NCBI GenBank assembly: GCA_029783825.1 | Contig: JAREIK010008193.1 | Location: 62,001 to 126,000 of the forward strand | DNA length: 64,000 nt | Reading direction: 5' to 3' | DNA from: Sapria himalayana | Lineage: Eukaryota; Streptophyta; Magnoliopsida; Malpighiales; Rafflesiaceae | Shown: positions 23,001 through 38,000 of the stretch, one piece after another | Layout: the number at the start of each line of letters is the position of its first letter | Position numbering within the stretch: position 1 is the first letter of the stretch | The notes under the pieces: generated by a model | The model's database searches: none | The model's input: the letters and a program-made list of their open reading frames with translations, nothing else | Told to the model about the DNA's origin: nothing | Made by a program: the position numbers and the translations under genes

Positions 23001-26000
23001 TAAAAAGATGAATGTTTAATTTATAATTTTTTTGAAAGTTATGATAATCTACTTAGAGTAATGCAAAGCCGTTTAAATATAAAAATGAAAAAAAGAGAAA
23101 TGTTGAAGATTTCTCATTTTTTTCTTATTTTTACTCATGTAACAAATAAAGTCAAGATAATTACAAATTCTAGGAGCAAATTTTGTACTCTTCAAGGGTT
23201 TTATTAGCAAACAAGGGATACATGATTTATTTTAATCCCTAGAGTTAGGATGCGTGACTCTCAAATCAATCTCTTTTTAGAATAAAATTGAGAATTTGTA
23301 TGGAATTAGTATGATTTAGGATTTGTGCAAATTTAAATTGTTATGTAATTAGTTTTGATTATGAATTTTATTAATAGTTTAATTTATTTTAACTTTAAAT
23401 ATTGATAGATGGTAATTAAATAAAATTTAAATTAATGTTTTGATAATTGATGAGTTTGTGTGAGGTTGTTATGGTGAATAGTGATAGGTAAATTATGAGG
23501 CTCACCCGTACATATTATAGGAATGAAGTGACAATTATTCTAATTGTGATGCACATTATAAACCTATATATTGAATTCAAATATTTGAATATGTTAAATA
23601 CCGTGAGTATGATGCTTATGACATTGAAAGTGTGGAAACTTTTACATGTAAATCTATTATATATTTTTAGAGGGATTAATTCTCAATTAGAATGAATATT
23701 ATATAAAATATTTTAATAAGAGGTTCACTTTTAGTGTAATATTCATATCGTTATTGAGGAGGATGTTGATAGGCACTCTTCATGATATGTGTGAGTATAT
23801 TGTGATTCGTAAAATAATAGTTTTTTTGAGCTAATTTTACTTGTATGGTTCTTATTAGTGAAATTCAAGGGAAGTATATGTTAATTGTGTGAGTTTAATA
23901 CTTACAAAGTCAAAAGTATAAATATTTGAAAACTATGTTAATCATTAGTCTCTATGATAATGAAAGTCAGAAAATAAGTGTATGCATACAAAGTAATTGT
24001 AATTGCAAATGATAGTTGACAAAGTTTCTTAAGAGATATAAGATTATGAATGATTTTTGTATAACGATGAATTGTTGAATTGGTGATTACGTATTGAGTA
24101 GATAACTATGAGGAGATCATTAATGAAAAAAGATCAATGGTGATAATCATTTTATATGTCATTAGGATAAGGGATCGTTGCTTAACACTCAAATTTTTGT
24201 TCTGTATCTAACATAAAATATGTCAAGTGATTTAATGACATTATATAAATTAAATAAATAAATCATGCTCCTAATATTATTTAATTATTTGAGAATCTAT
24301 TTTATTAAAAATAAGTCTTCTCTTGTCAAATAGTTAAACTATTAATACAATTTTTATGTGATTAATATATGGATAAAAATTAATTATATTACTTGTGTTG
24401 CCTATGCACTTTTGAATCTTAGTTGATAAGATACATTCTTTAATTAAATTTTGAGTTGTCGCCTAATTGATTAAATTTGGTAGAGTAACAAAATCATAAT
24501 AAGTTTGACATATTTTTCGATGATTATTTAGTTTAGTTAGTCAACTTGAGTTGATGTAATTATTCTCGTAAAGAGATAATTCTTTTTAGTAGTGAGATAT
24601 CATTATATTTGATAAATATTTTTGAATTTAAAGATTAAGTCATGTTAATTTATTTGAACGTAGATGGTTGTAATTAGGTTTGTTTATTTTCTTGTATTTT
24701 TTTGCTTTTCCTTTTTTTAGTAATATTTAAAGCGACAAAACTTGGGAATAAGTTATATCATTTGGTCTTAAAAATAAAAAAAAACTAGAGCTCCTATAAA
24801 ACAAAGAGCTGATTAAAATATTTTGGAGGTCGCCAAAAATAATAGAGAGACCCAAGGAAGCAAGATGTTTGATAGCCTATCTACTATAATATTTTGGGAG
24901 ATTATTGAAGGCTCATAGTGATAGATAGTTATCCTGGAATTTATTTATAACTAGTTGAAGTTAATTATTTTGAGTTGAAACTAAGTCTAATAATTATGGT
25001 TTAGTAGCACCATTATAGCGGAAGGGCATCAGAGGACCTTAATAGACATGTCACATTGTTTTTGGAGCGATATGATAATATAAAAATGAATAGTATTGAC
25101 CCAGACGCAATAAAATTATGATTATTTTTGTTTTTATTAAGTGGTAAAGCATATAATTAATTCTAATTTTTCAACATGGTTCTATTGATATTTGAGATGA
25201 ATTGATGAGAGTATCTCTCACTAAATTTTTTCCACTTTAAATTATTTCTCAACTTTAGAGTGAGATAAGTCAAATTGACAATAGGAACATACAAACTTGT
25301 ATAATGTTTGATACTATTTTAAGGAGTTGTTGAAGAGATATATGACAAGATATATGGTTGATGTGGCTGTTGAATGATCTATTATGAATAAATTGCTAGA
25401 TGAGACATATTATTTATTTGAGTTAGATAAAAATATCTATCAAACTCTAACAGATCATTTATTTGGAAGAAACAAAGCAGGAGTATTGGAGTTAAACGAG
25501 TTTACTACCATTAAAGCAAAAAAGAAGAATCTCTGAGGAGATCGATACTTTACAATCATATGAATAAATGGATTCAGATCCCAAATATCAAATAGAAGAG
25601 GTGAATCAAATGCAGAGCAAATAATGCGTATTTTGACCCAATAATAATGTTCTAACATATTATCATCTAAATGTGAGAAATCACAAAAATTATTCGTATG
25701 GAAACTATGGGAGTGGTTGTAAAATCTCAAGCAATCCTCTGGAAATATGAGAAATAATACAGTGAACTACATGAATCAATAGACTTTTAATTTTAATTAG
25801 CAACCATCATGAAAAGAAAAGTTGGTTTTGGATTTTTGAGTGTAAGTTATTATTATAGAATTTCATAAGAATAATGACCAAGATAAGTGAATGAAGGCCC
25901 TTAAAGCGAGGATGAGTGAATCAAATTTGGTGGTGAGGAATATTGGGCATTGCATTGGTCAGTTGATATTATAAATGAATGGAGGAAGAGTGGATGAATT

Positions 26001-29000
26001 GCCATGTGATGTGGTAGTAAATCCAAAAAGATATCTCTCAATATTGTTTAGAAGTAAAAAGGAATTGCAAAAACATTTTGAACACAGCTATTTTGGATAT
26101 TTTACGGATGAAATTCTGAAGCTACAAGATTACTTTTAACAAAAATATTTTGAAGATTTTGGGGGTAACAAGGTTGCTATTTCTTTAAAAGATATGGTTT
26201 AACTTAAAATACACCAAGAAGCTATAGACCCAACTAAAGAGAGCTGGAGCAATAATAACTATGAAGCCACGATATTTAACAAAGCCGTGATTCCACAAGA
26301 TGTGAAAAATTAAGTTTCACCCTAAGATGAGAAAAATAGAGATAAAAAACTAGAGGAGTGAATGAAGCTTGCTTGAGATCATGCAGAAAAAGAAATGAAT
26401 TAGAATGAATCTAAAGATAAGTTTTCGATTAATTTATTTATTTTCATAATGATTTAGAAAAGAAAAATTGGATGACCATTTCGAAGGTTTTCTTATTTAG
26501 AATCAAAACTAAGATTTTTACTATTTCGTTGGTTTATATGTATTGTCAATGATGAATACTGACAAGTATGTCATGAGACACACTCATGTTATATGATAAG
26601 ATAGAAGTAACAATCCTTATTATCATAATGCTTGAGATAAATCTGTGTGAAAACTTGATATTGAGTTAATTTTAATCAATGCAAATATAATGCTTATGAA
26701 GTTGAATATATGAATATATTTATAATCAATCTATTATGCATATTCTAGAAAAATTAACATCTAATGATGTAGGGGTTATATAGAATATCTAACCTAGAAA
26801 TTTTACAATAATATGGAAATTGTGTATCAGTTGTTAAGTATAATATTAGCTAAGTCATGAGGCACATGAAAAATGAGATACTTTTTATGGTGATGACAGT
26901 CTTGTAAGTCAATTTACCTTGTATGATATTCATATGTGTGATTTTTGAGAAGATGTATGTTATTTGTCATTAGTATGATACTTGATAAGCTAAAAGTATA
27001 AATATATTTATTACCACATCATCTCACATCTTTAAGGCATTAGGAGTCCGATAATAAAGCATACATTCTATGCAATTGTTAAGGGAGGTTGTCACGTTAT
27101 CTAAAAGAAAAAGATATGTGAATGACTCATGAATGAAATCATGTGTGACTTCATTGGTAAAATATCAGGAGAATAACTATGAGAAGATTATCATTTAGTA
27201 GTAACAATTCAAGGATAACATTCATATTATGTATCAAGAGGGCACGAAAGTATTATCACACTAATTTACTTTTTATCTGACAGTCAAATATAACATTGAT
27301 CAAATACTAAAGAAGTATAATCATGCATAAAAATATGAGTTAACCCTAGAGTCTAAGTATCCTTTCAAAAATTTAAGTCTATTTATTCAACTTAGCTAGT
27401 TTTTAGTTCATTTTGATTAATTAAATTATTTATATAATTTTCATGAGATTGATATCTTGATTTATATTTATTTTTATTATTTGTATGATTCATATACTTG
27501 CGGGACTGTATTGAATGAGATAATCACCTAATGAGGTTTTAGAATCATGTCAATTAATGATGAGTTTTGACACTCTCGCAAAGTCTCAACAACGAGTCTT
27601 AAGGAGTTATATGATTTTGCAATTAGTCTATTTGATCTTGATCTTCTGACTACTCTTTGAAAAAGATATATGAGTTGTTCTTAACACTCGATTTTATAGA
27701 TTTTATTATATTTTATCTTGCTTATTTTTTTTATTTTTTTATTAATTCTCTTGATGGTAGTAGGATATCTAAGTTTCCTTTTGAGATTTTATTTTATCTA
27801 GGATGATGTCAGATCCTAATTGAATAAATATATGTCCACTCAAATGTGATTTGAAAACCAATACAACTACTTTCAAGGTTTTTCGCCGGCCGCAGGTAAT
27901 TATTAATTGTAAAGATATGCCCAATTGAGAAGTTATATCATCTTAATATGAGAGTTATAACAAGAAGATATACTCAAATATTTGGTATAAATTACTATGA
28001 TACATACTCTTCAATAGCTAAGATGGTCTAATATGTAATCTCATTTTTCTTGTAGCATCTCATAATTGGAGGATATGTCAATTAGGTGTGAAGCATGCAT
28101 TTTTTCAAAATGACATTGAGTAGGAGGTGTATACGAAACATCCACTTGGGTTTTATTTTCAAGTAGTATAATTGAGTGCAGCCTACAGATTGTGAAAAAT
28201 ATCGTATGGCCTAAAGCAGTTACTGAAAGCCTAGTCTGTGTGGTATTTATATGCAACCATATTGTTTAAGTTACATAAATATATTATTGATTTTTTTTTA
28301 TTTTTTTGGAAGAGTCTTGGTGACAAAATGATTTTGCTAATATTTTATGTGAATGATTTTCTATTTATGAAAGATGATAAATTTATAATCACTTAACTCA
28401 AAGAGTATCTTCAGGTACGGTTTCAGATGAATGATTTTGAGATGTTTGAATATTTTTTTGGCATAGAGATTGTTTATTCTATAAGTGGTATCATTTTGTG
28501 ATAGATGAGATCTACACTTAATACGTTTGTTAAGGTTGATCTTTGGAATTATACTTTAACATATATTTTATTGACCCAATTATGGATTTTACTTTTGATC
28601 TTATTAGTTTAGTTGATTCTATTACTTATAGAATATAAGAATTATAGGAAAAATTCATTATCATAATTATGACAAGATCAGATATAACAAACACAATTTG
28701 TATAGGTAGTTGTTTTCCAGATTTTCTTTGTCAAATCCATCTTATTGTAACTTTTTGTATATTGAGATATATGAAAAAGTCTTTGAGATTTAGAATTTTT
28801 TTTTTGGAATGATGGACACTTGCAGTTAATCAGATATTTAGATTCAAATTGGACACTAATATGTATTGAGAAGAGTTATACAATGATATTTAGCATTTTT
28901 CTTGGAGGTAGCTTTGTTTTCTAGAAAAGATTGTGAAAAATATTGTACGACCTAAAGTAGTTACTGAGAGCCTAGTTTGAGAGGTATTTATATGTAATCA

Positions 29001-32000
29001 TATTATTTGTGTTACACATATATTATTGGCTTTTTTTATTCTTTTGAAAGAGTCTTGGTGACAAAATAATTTTGCTAATATTCTACGTCTAATCAATCTT
29101 AGTGTAACTTTTTGCATATTTAGATATATGAAGAAATATTCAAGATTTAGAATTTTTTTTTGGGATGATAGATACTTGCAATCAGATATTTAGATTCAAA
29201 TTGGGCTTTAATATGTATTGAGAAGAGTTATACAATGATGTTTAGTATTTTTCTTGGAGGTAACTTTGTTTTCTGGAAAAGATTGTGAAAAATATTGTAT
29301 GACCTATAGTAATTACTGAGAGCCTAGTTTGAGAGGTATTTATATACAATTAAATTATTTGAGTTACATGGATATATTATTGACTTTTTTTATTTTTTTT
29401 GAAGAGTCTTGGTGACAAAATGATTTTGCTGATATCCTATGTGAATAATATTTTGATTATGAAAGATAATGAATTTATAATTACTTAACTCAAAAAGTAT
29501 CTTCAGATACAGTTTCAGATGAATGACCTTGAGATGCTTGAATATTTTTTTGGCATAGAGGTAGTTTATTCTATGAGTTGTATCGTCTTGTGATAGATGA
29601 GTTATATACTTAATACTTTTGTCAAGGTTAATCTTTGAGATTATACTTTAACATATACTTTATTGACCCAATTGTGGATTTTACTTTTGATATAATTATT
29701 TTAGTTGATTTTATTACTTTTAGAATATAAGAATTATATGAAAGATTAATTATCATAATTATGACAAGATTAAATATAACATATACTATTTGTATAGGTA
29801 ATTATTTTTTATATTCTTTCTGACAAATTCACCTTAGTGTAGAGGTGTCAAACGGGCACGGCACGGCACGGCACGGCCCATTTTTCACGAGCATGATCGT
29901 GCTACCGTGCTGTGCCCGGCACGGCACGGTTTAAAAAAACTGGGCCCGGCACGGCCTGCAGGCACGCGTGCCGTGCCTTGCCTGGCCCGCTCGGGCAAAC
30001 CTGTCCGAGCGGTTCGGGAAACGGGGGACCGCGGGTCGGGTCTAATTCGACCCGACCCGCGGTCTTTTTTTGCGGAAGGGGAAGCATGCGGTCGGACTCA
30101 CGGGGCTCCCGGCATGGGATAAACCCGTGCCGGTTTGCCGTGCCGCGGGCCAGGCACGGCACGGTTCGTGCCAAAGCCGGGCACGGCACGGGCCCGGGCA
30201 CAGATTTTTCCGTGCCGGGCCGGCCCGGCACGGTTGATACCTCTACCTTAGTGTAATTTTTTACATATTGAGATATATGAAGAAGTCTACAAGATTTAAA
30301 ATCTCTTTTTGGGATAATGGATCCTCGTAGTCTATGTTGCACGGATACGAATACGGACACGGGGATACGACACGACAAGATACGGGGACACGGCAAATTC
30401 TAAAAAACTAGGATACGGATACGGCTAGGATACGTCATGATAAAAAAAATAAAATTAAAAATAAAAATTATTAATTATAAATATTATGTATTTTAAAATA
30501 ATTAAAAATACTGTATTTTAAAATAATTAAAAATACTATATTTTAAAATAATTTAAAATTCTGTATTTTAAAATAATTTAAAATTCTGTATTTTAAAATA
30601 ATTTAAAATTCTGTATTTTAAAATAATGTAAACAAAATTTAAACCCTCTAACACCCTCCCCCCTCCCGAACCTTTCCCCCCTCCCGAACCTTTCCCCCCT
30701 CCCGAACCTTTCCCCCCCTCTCGAAACCCCCTCCCCCCCCTCATTCCCTTTATAGAATTAGGTTACCTTAGGTGCTGTCGGCGGCTCGGCGGTGTGCTCC
30801 TCTCCTCCCCGTTTGACGCAATGACAACTGTTTCCGAACAACGCGTCGGATACGTCTCCGACCCGTGTCCACGTGTCCGACACCTGGACACGGCAGTTCC
30901 TAGGCGTATCCGTGCAACACAGCTCGTAGTTAATTAAATATTTAGATTAAAGTTGAGTATCAATATGTATTGAGAAGAGTTTTACAATGATGTTTACCAC
31001 TTTTCTTGGAGGTAATTTTGTTTTCTAGAAAAGTAAGAGGTAAATAGTTATTTTGAGATTCTGTACAAACACAAAATATATATATATTTTTTCATACTAT
31101 CATTTACTTTGATAGTAAGACAACGAAAAATATAGCTTTTAATTCTGTATTTACAAGCAAATAAAATATATAGAGCTGAATTATTTCGTAAAAAAAGAAT
31201 TTAAGATTTAATTATTATTATATTATATATTTAAATAGCAGAGTAGTCAGTAAATATTTTTACGAAAGCCTTGAAACAATATCAACTTATCTTTTATTTC
31301 TCAAAGTTGGGTATTTTAAATTTATGCAAAAACTTGATGGGAGTGTTATGGTTTTTATTTAGTCTTTTCTATTTTTTGTATTTTTGATAGAAACATACTA
31401 TTTGTTGGATGCCTCAAGTATATTTATACATTATATATGAATGTGATTTGTACATTATTCATTATTGAGTATTATTATTATTTTTTTATGTTTGTTAAGT
31501 TTACTATTTGTATTTCAGAAAAAATCCTAATTTCGGGTAGAAACTGAATTTTGGGCAGTGGAAGTTCGTACAGTGTCTAATTGGGCTAAACCCTAACCTG
31601 GGGTGCAGTTTGTTATTGGGCATAGATTTCAATTTAAGTGTGCTGTTTTTTGCTTTATTATGGACGAAGTTTGAACTTTAAACATTATCTTATGTATGCT
31701 TGGAAGTTTGAATTATGCATAGTGGGCTACTAAAATTGCAACATGGTTTTTTGGTCAGGGGATGCTCGGTCATCTGATAAATGAACCACCTAGTTGACAT
31801 ATTAGGAAGAATTGATTATATATAAATTTTTGTCTTTTAGTTGCGATGTGATAGTTTATTGATATGGAGTTGACATAAGCTTTTTCATCTTGCATGTCAT
31901 GCAAGATGTTGTGAGGATTTACAACATGATTATATTTGTCTTAGACAATACAAATACATAATGAAGTATGTTCAGTTTCTTGTACTAAGATTGGAGAGTA

Positions 32001-35000
32001 TCAACGAACCCAAACATGTTACTATTAACTTTATATAGGTTTCTCGATTGACTATATAGTTTATGGAGATATTTTTAGTTGAGTTTAAGGCTACGAGGAG
32101 AGTGAGATAGTAGGAGAGGCTTCAAGGCATGAAATTCTCATATTCATTGCTTGACTAGTTTTTTTTATTCCAAAATTAGATTTTGGAGTTTCCCACTAGA
32201 CCATATTTATATTATCGAGTAATTTAGTTTATACCAGGAAAGATGTTTTGCTCTTTACTTGCTAGTAGTCGAGGGAGTACTAGTTACAACAAAGGTAAAG
32301 ACAATAAAACCTTAGTTTGATGTACTTACTATAGGAGGGTGGAACACTCTAAAGATAATTATAATTATTATATGTACCAATAAATATTAAACAAGTTGAT
32401 TCTGGAGAGAGTGAAATTTTTCAAGTGAGAATTTTTTTTGAGATTGGATGGCATAAAAACTTATGAATCTATTGTAGTTTAGGCATATGATGAATTAGAG
32501 ACTGAGAAACTTGACCAACCAAAATATATAGTTTATACTAGGAAGAAGTAACATACACAACATGCTTAAACTAGAGACCAGCCTACCAAAGAGCCATGTG
32601 ATCTTGTAACTAACTCTTCTGATATTGATCTTTTGATTATTTTTTAAAAGAGACATAAGAGTTGTGCTCAACACCTGATTTCACATGTATTGTCATATAT
32701 TTGTCTTCTCTTTAAGTTTAATTTTTTTTTATTTTTCTTGATGATACTAGAATACTTAGATTTTCTTTTGAGTTATTATCTTACCCAAGATGTCGTAAGT
32801 TCATGTTAGAATAGAGATGCACTCTACTTTAGTGGGATGTAGGAACTAGTACCATAATCTTTGAGAAGATTTGTTGTCGGTTACATATGAGTTTTTACTG
32901 TGAAGACATGTTTAAGTGAGAAGATAAATTTCTTTAAAGCGAGAATTATATCGATGGGGATCACCTAGATGTTTGGTGTAAATTATTAGAATACTTTTTT
33001 TGTAGTGGTCAAGATGATAGAATTCTTATTTTACTAACAATATTCTATAGATGAGGTATGCACTAGTTAGACATAAAAAACATGTTTTCTTAATGATGAT
33101 TGTGAGGATGAATTATATATAGAGGAACCACATGAGTTTCAAGCAGCATAGTCATATATAGTTTGTAGATTATATAATACCAGCCTGAACCAATCATTTA
33201 AAGCATGATTTGTAAAATCTTTATTGGTAATTATTTCTTTTGGGTTATATAAGTGTATTATGATTTTATTTTTATCTTTTTGCAATTTTGATGGTAATAT
33301 AATTTTTTTATTATGTTTGTAGATAATATTCTGATTATGAAAGACAATTAGTTGGACATAACTCTACTGAAGGAGTATCTTTAGCAATAATTTCAGATGA
33401 AGGTTCTTGGAGACTCAAATACTTTCTTATTATAGAAATGACTTATTCTAAGAGAGAGACTGTGTTGTTGTAGATGAGACACGTGGTTAATAATATTACA
33501 GAAGCCAATCTCTTGGAGAAGTTTATCTCTTGGGGAAGTTGATCTCTTGGGTGTGCTTCAGCAGACACTCTTTGATCTAAGTACATATTTTTATATGATA
33601 ATACTCTCTCAATGTACTTTATGTTTGTCTTGAAATTTAGTGCATAGGCATAATTCAGAGTGGTAATAACTATTAATTATGAGATATTTTAGATTTAGCA
33701 CCTATTTATGAAGATTTGATATTCATCTTCAATTCCTATTATTTTTTACTATGATATTTTGGCGACGAGATAATATATTTCTTCAATTTAATATTTCATG
33801 AGTTGAGGAATCTCATTAAAGATCATGGTGGACTACTATGATAGTTTAGACAATAAAGCAACTAATGAAAATCTTTATCAAGGCCTTGAAAAGTCCAAAT
33901 TTATTTTTGTTTATTTCAAATTTGATGTTTTGACCTCTACGCACCAACTTGAAGAGAAGTGTTGCAATTTATTATTTAATTATATTTATTATTTATTTTA
34001 TTTATATATTAAGTATGAGAGCACTAAATTTTTGGGATTCCTCAATTTGACTAACTCATTATATAAGGGTTACCTTGCATTTTTTATTCTAAGTATTTTT
34101 TTTATTCTATCTTTTTCATTTCTACTTGTAACTTGCTTAGGTACCAGCTTCGCTAGATTCAAACTTATAAGATATGATACTTATGAGTTGAGTATAATGA
34201 TATTTGCTAGCCCACATAATATGTTGCATGAATTGCAAGATGAGAAATTGAATGTCAACTCAAACTTGATAGATTGACACTTAGCAATCAAAGGACGAAA
34301 GTTAATTTATAGTCAATTCTTTTTCATTTTATCGCTTTGTGATTTATTTTTCAGATGGTCGATCATTTCATGATCAAAGAATAATAAATATTATGTGGGT
34401 TAGACGAGAGTTGAATATAACGATATTGTTAACCAGCTTACCCATATAATATTTTGCATGAAGTGCAAGATGAGAAATTGAATACTAACTCTAAATTGAT
34501 AGATTGGCATGTTGTGATCAAAGGATGAGAGTTAATTTATGGTCAATTCTCTTTTGTTACATTGCCTTGTGATTTTTTTTTCAGATGTTCTATCATTTCA
34601 TGTTCAAAGAATAATTTTTGAACTCCTGTAGCCCATTTATTAAAATAGTTTTTCTTCTCAAGCATACATTGTGTAATTATCAGTATCTTGAGTTCATCAA
34701 TAAAAATATAAGGCAAATTATGGAGCAAGTCAAAGTCGCCACACAAATACTACAACACGCACACAGCGCTCACATTGCACCAACACTTCATTAGCCACAC
34801 ACAGAATGCATCAACTGTGCGCCCTTGCATCACCAACCACACACATACACATCCATTATGCACCCTTGTAGCACTAGCCACACACTCATGCACACCCACT
34901 GTGCACCTTTATTGCACATGGCACACTTCTACTACAACACACCCACGTGGTGCTCCTTTATGCACTGTTGACTTGATCCACACTTTCAACGTCAATCACA

Positions 35001-38000
35001 CATGGTGGATGTGTGACGTGTCTACCATCTCATGTTTATTAGCCCCTTCAAGCATGCACTTTTACACTATGTTGTTATAATGCATGCCTCACTAACAAGC
35101 TTTAGGATATGCTTCATCTTTTTAGGAGTTGATTTTGATACTATGTAAAAAATCTTACTATTAAAATAATAAAAGCTCAAATGAAATCTCAAAAAATAAA
35201 ATGTACAAGTGAAATGCTTATATGATAGGTTTATTGGATTGGGGCAGTCCATATTTGGGTGCTCCCATCCATAATGCAATAAAAAATAATAAAACAAAAA
35301 ATGTGATAAACTAGAAGTTTTATTATTCTAAAAATAGATTCTAAATATAATTGAGATTGATAATATAATTTTTAATTATTTAAGTAAAATAATTCTTATA
35401 CAAATTCAACTAATACATATTTTATATCTCTATCTAATTTTATCTATATTTTCTAAGTTAATTTTTTATTTTATACTTATCTTAATTTATGAATATTTCT
35501 AATAATAATTTTATAAATATAATATCTTATGATAGTTATATATTTTGATTCATGAAACATGATTTATTTAACAATCATCTTATAATATTTTTATTTTAAC
35601 CTAATAGATATTTTTTTAACATACAATTCTTTTGATATTATTCTCTATTCCATTAATCAAATTTAATCTTATATTCAATATTTTTTTTAATTTCATTGTT
35701 ATTTACACTTATAAATCTAAAATATTAAAAAAATCATATTTTGAATTTTGACACCGTTAATATTAATCGAATTGTCTTCCTTTCGATTAAAGTTTCAAAC
35801 TAGATATTTTATCTTCAATTAACTAATTTAAAGTTTATTACTCTAGAAAAAAATAATTATATAAATATGACATCCAAAAACTCATTTAAATATATATGTT
35901 AAACTTCACTTATATAGAATAAAAAGTAATGATACTCAATGATAAATAATGTACAACTCATGCTCTAATATAATACATAAATATGATTGAAGAATCTCAC
36001 ATGTTAGTGTTTCTTGGCATATTCACTTTAATGTGTTTCATCAACTCATGAAATATCAGATTTGAAGTTATATGCCTTACTGCTTGATGGTTATAGTCAG
36101 CATGATTAATTATTTCTTAAATTTTATTCGGCATATTCATATGGACATAGTTGTTCACATGCTGAGATATATGAAAATATATCCAAGACTTGGGATCTCT
36201 TTTAGGGATTATATACACTTACAATTTGTTAAATATCCACATTTAAGTTGGGACATCATCATACATTGAGATGAAATTTATGATATATTTTTGTATTTTT
36301 GTTGGGTGCAACATTGTCCTTAAAAATAATAATATTTAGTTTCAAAATACAATGTAAATATAGAGTTTAAAGTGATAATGATAATTACTTGTGAGATACT
36401 TTATATACACCATTTACTATAAGAGAGTTGCATACAAGTTTATAATATTTAGCTTAAAGAAAAAAAATTAGTTGATATCTTTTTAAGATTTTTGTAAAGA
36501 TATTTATTGGTTGCTATGTGTCTGAATGATTATAATAATGATTACATCCTGAATTTTTTCTGAGAAGAAAAATTAATTTCTGTGTTTCATTTGCTTGTTA
36601 CATATTGTATTAGAGGTTATATGCATTGTTGCTTAATTGTCATAGTAAATATTAGTCAAAAAAGAGAATACATACTTGATCTCTTTGAGTAAATATTATA
36701 TCCAAAATATCTTACAAATAGTCGTTGTCAATACTTTGATACCATATTAAACTTAACATATATAAAATACAAAATAGTAACACCCAATGATATATAATAT
36801 ATAACTCATGGTTTTATATAAAAATTGTATCCAGTGCATAAGGCCTATGCCATAAGATGATATTCGAGAGAAATTACTATCTCAACATTCATACTCACAA
36901 AATTTAAAGAGATTATATGTGATGAGTTTTGAACCCGATACTTACTGCCTATAGACGAAGATACCTGCCATTGTATTAAGTTATGACCTTAAATAGATGT
37001 ATACAATATAGAAATTTACCAGACACTTAATTATCGCAATATTATTTTTGTACAAATATCTTTAACTATTGCTCTTATATGATGATAAGTGTTATTGGGA
37101 TAGTTCACAGGTTGGATGTTCTCATAAAAATGACATTTAAAAACTTACGTAAATACATATTAGAAAATCCCCTATAAACAATGACTAGTTTGGATAGGGG
37201 AAGATCACTTGTTGGGTGTTTCTATCTAATAAGTAAAAAGGACAAACTAAAAAATAAAATAATAAATGAAAATCATAATAACTTCATATAAGTTAATGCG
37301 TAAATATTTAGAATATTAATTTTGGAGAAAAGATAAGATAACTTTTTTAAGTGATTCATAAAGATACCAACTCATTTGGGTTACACAAGTATTATTGACT
37401 TTTTTTGTTTTTGCACAAAAGTCTTAATTATAAAATGGTTTTGCTGATTGTCTATGTGAATGACTTCTTGATTATGAGAGATGAGGAGTTAGAGATCATT
37501 TAACTCAAGGAGTGCCTTTAGGCATAATTTCAAACAAAAGATTATGGGAGATCCATATAAATTTTTTTGTATAAAGATGAATTATTCTATGAATTAATTT
37601 ATCTTGTTAAAGAGGTGATGTAATTCTTGTTTCTTAGTGAGATTGGTCTTTTGGGTTGTAATTTAAAAAATATTTTTATTGATCCAGATATTTATTTTAT
37701 TTTTGATTTGACTACTTTAATAAATTTTATTACTTATAAAAAATATATATGAAAACGTATCTATATGATTATTATTAAGTTATATATAATTTATATAATT
37801 AGTATAGTTAGTTATTTAATAAATTTTTTTTGACAAGTTCATTTTGATGTAGTTCGTCACATACTGAGTTGTGAGAAGAAATTTTTAGGATTTAAGATCT
37901 CTTTTAGAGATCATGGACACATTTAAATAGTTGAGTATTCAAATTCGAGTTGAGCACCAGTATATGTTGATGAGAGGTCTATAATAAAGTTTTGTACTTT

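Larger units (their letters stand above)
28188..31032 (+). repeat. Tandem triplication of a copia RT-RNase H segment (about 740 bp unit)
   Basis: Each copy begins GATTGTGAAAAATAT and ends with TTTCTTGGAGGTA.CTTTGTTTTCT.GAAAA. Copy 1 is 28188-28928 (741 bp). Copy 2, 28929-29280 (352 bp), lacks about 390 bp in the middle. Copy 3, 29281-31032, is about 740 bp once the two MITEs and their target duplications are removed. Confidence 0.85.
27550..31343 (+). mobile_element. Copia 3' half: RT to RNase H, internally triplicated and hit by two MITEs
   Basis: A hinge segment ([15 protein letters not shown]) near 27640 is followed by RT sequence near 28085 ([11 protein letters not shown], then [10 protein letters not shown]) and [11 protein letters not shown] near 28200. 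RNase H traces follow, including [13 protein letters not shown] near 31110 and LMGVLW-like coding just before a TGTTATGG that looks like an LTR start at 31344. Three tandem copies of an RT/RNase H segment lie at 28188-28928, 28929-29280 and 29281-31032. Stops are frequent. No gag, protease or integrase core was identified. Confidence 0.65.

Noticed and set aside
29902..30396. 164-codon frame rich in Pro, Gly and Arg, plus overlapping frames on the other strand
   Set aside because: It lies in a GC-rich MITE and crosses the MITE border into a second MITE, so it is a composition artefact.
33825..34277. 150-codon plus-strand frame with hydrophobic stretches
   Set aside because: Its first part matches the end of copia pol and the rest is LTR sequence; the apparent membrane segments come from T-rich DNA.
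34775..35080. 101-codon His/Thr/Cys-rich plus-strand frame
   Set aside because: Same TGTG/CACA-rich retroelement leader in opposite orientation; not a gene.
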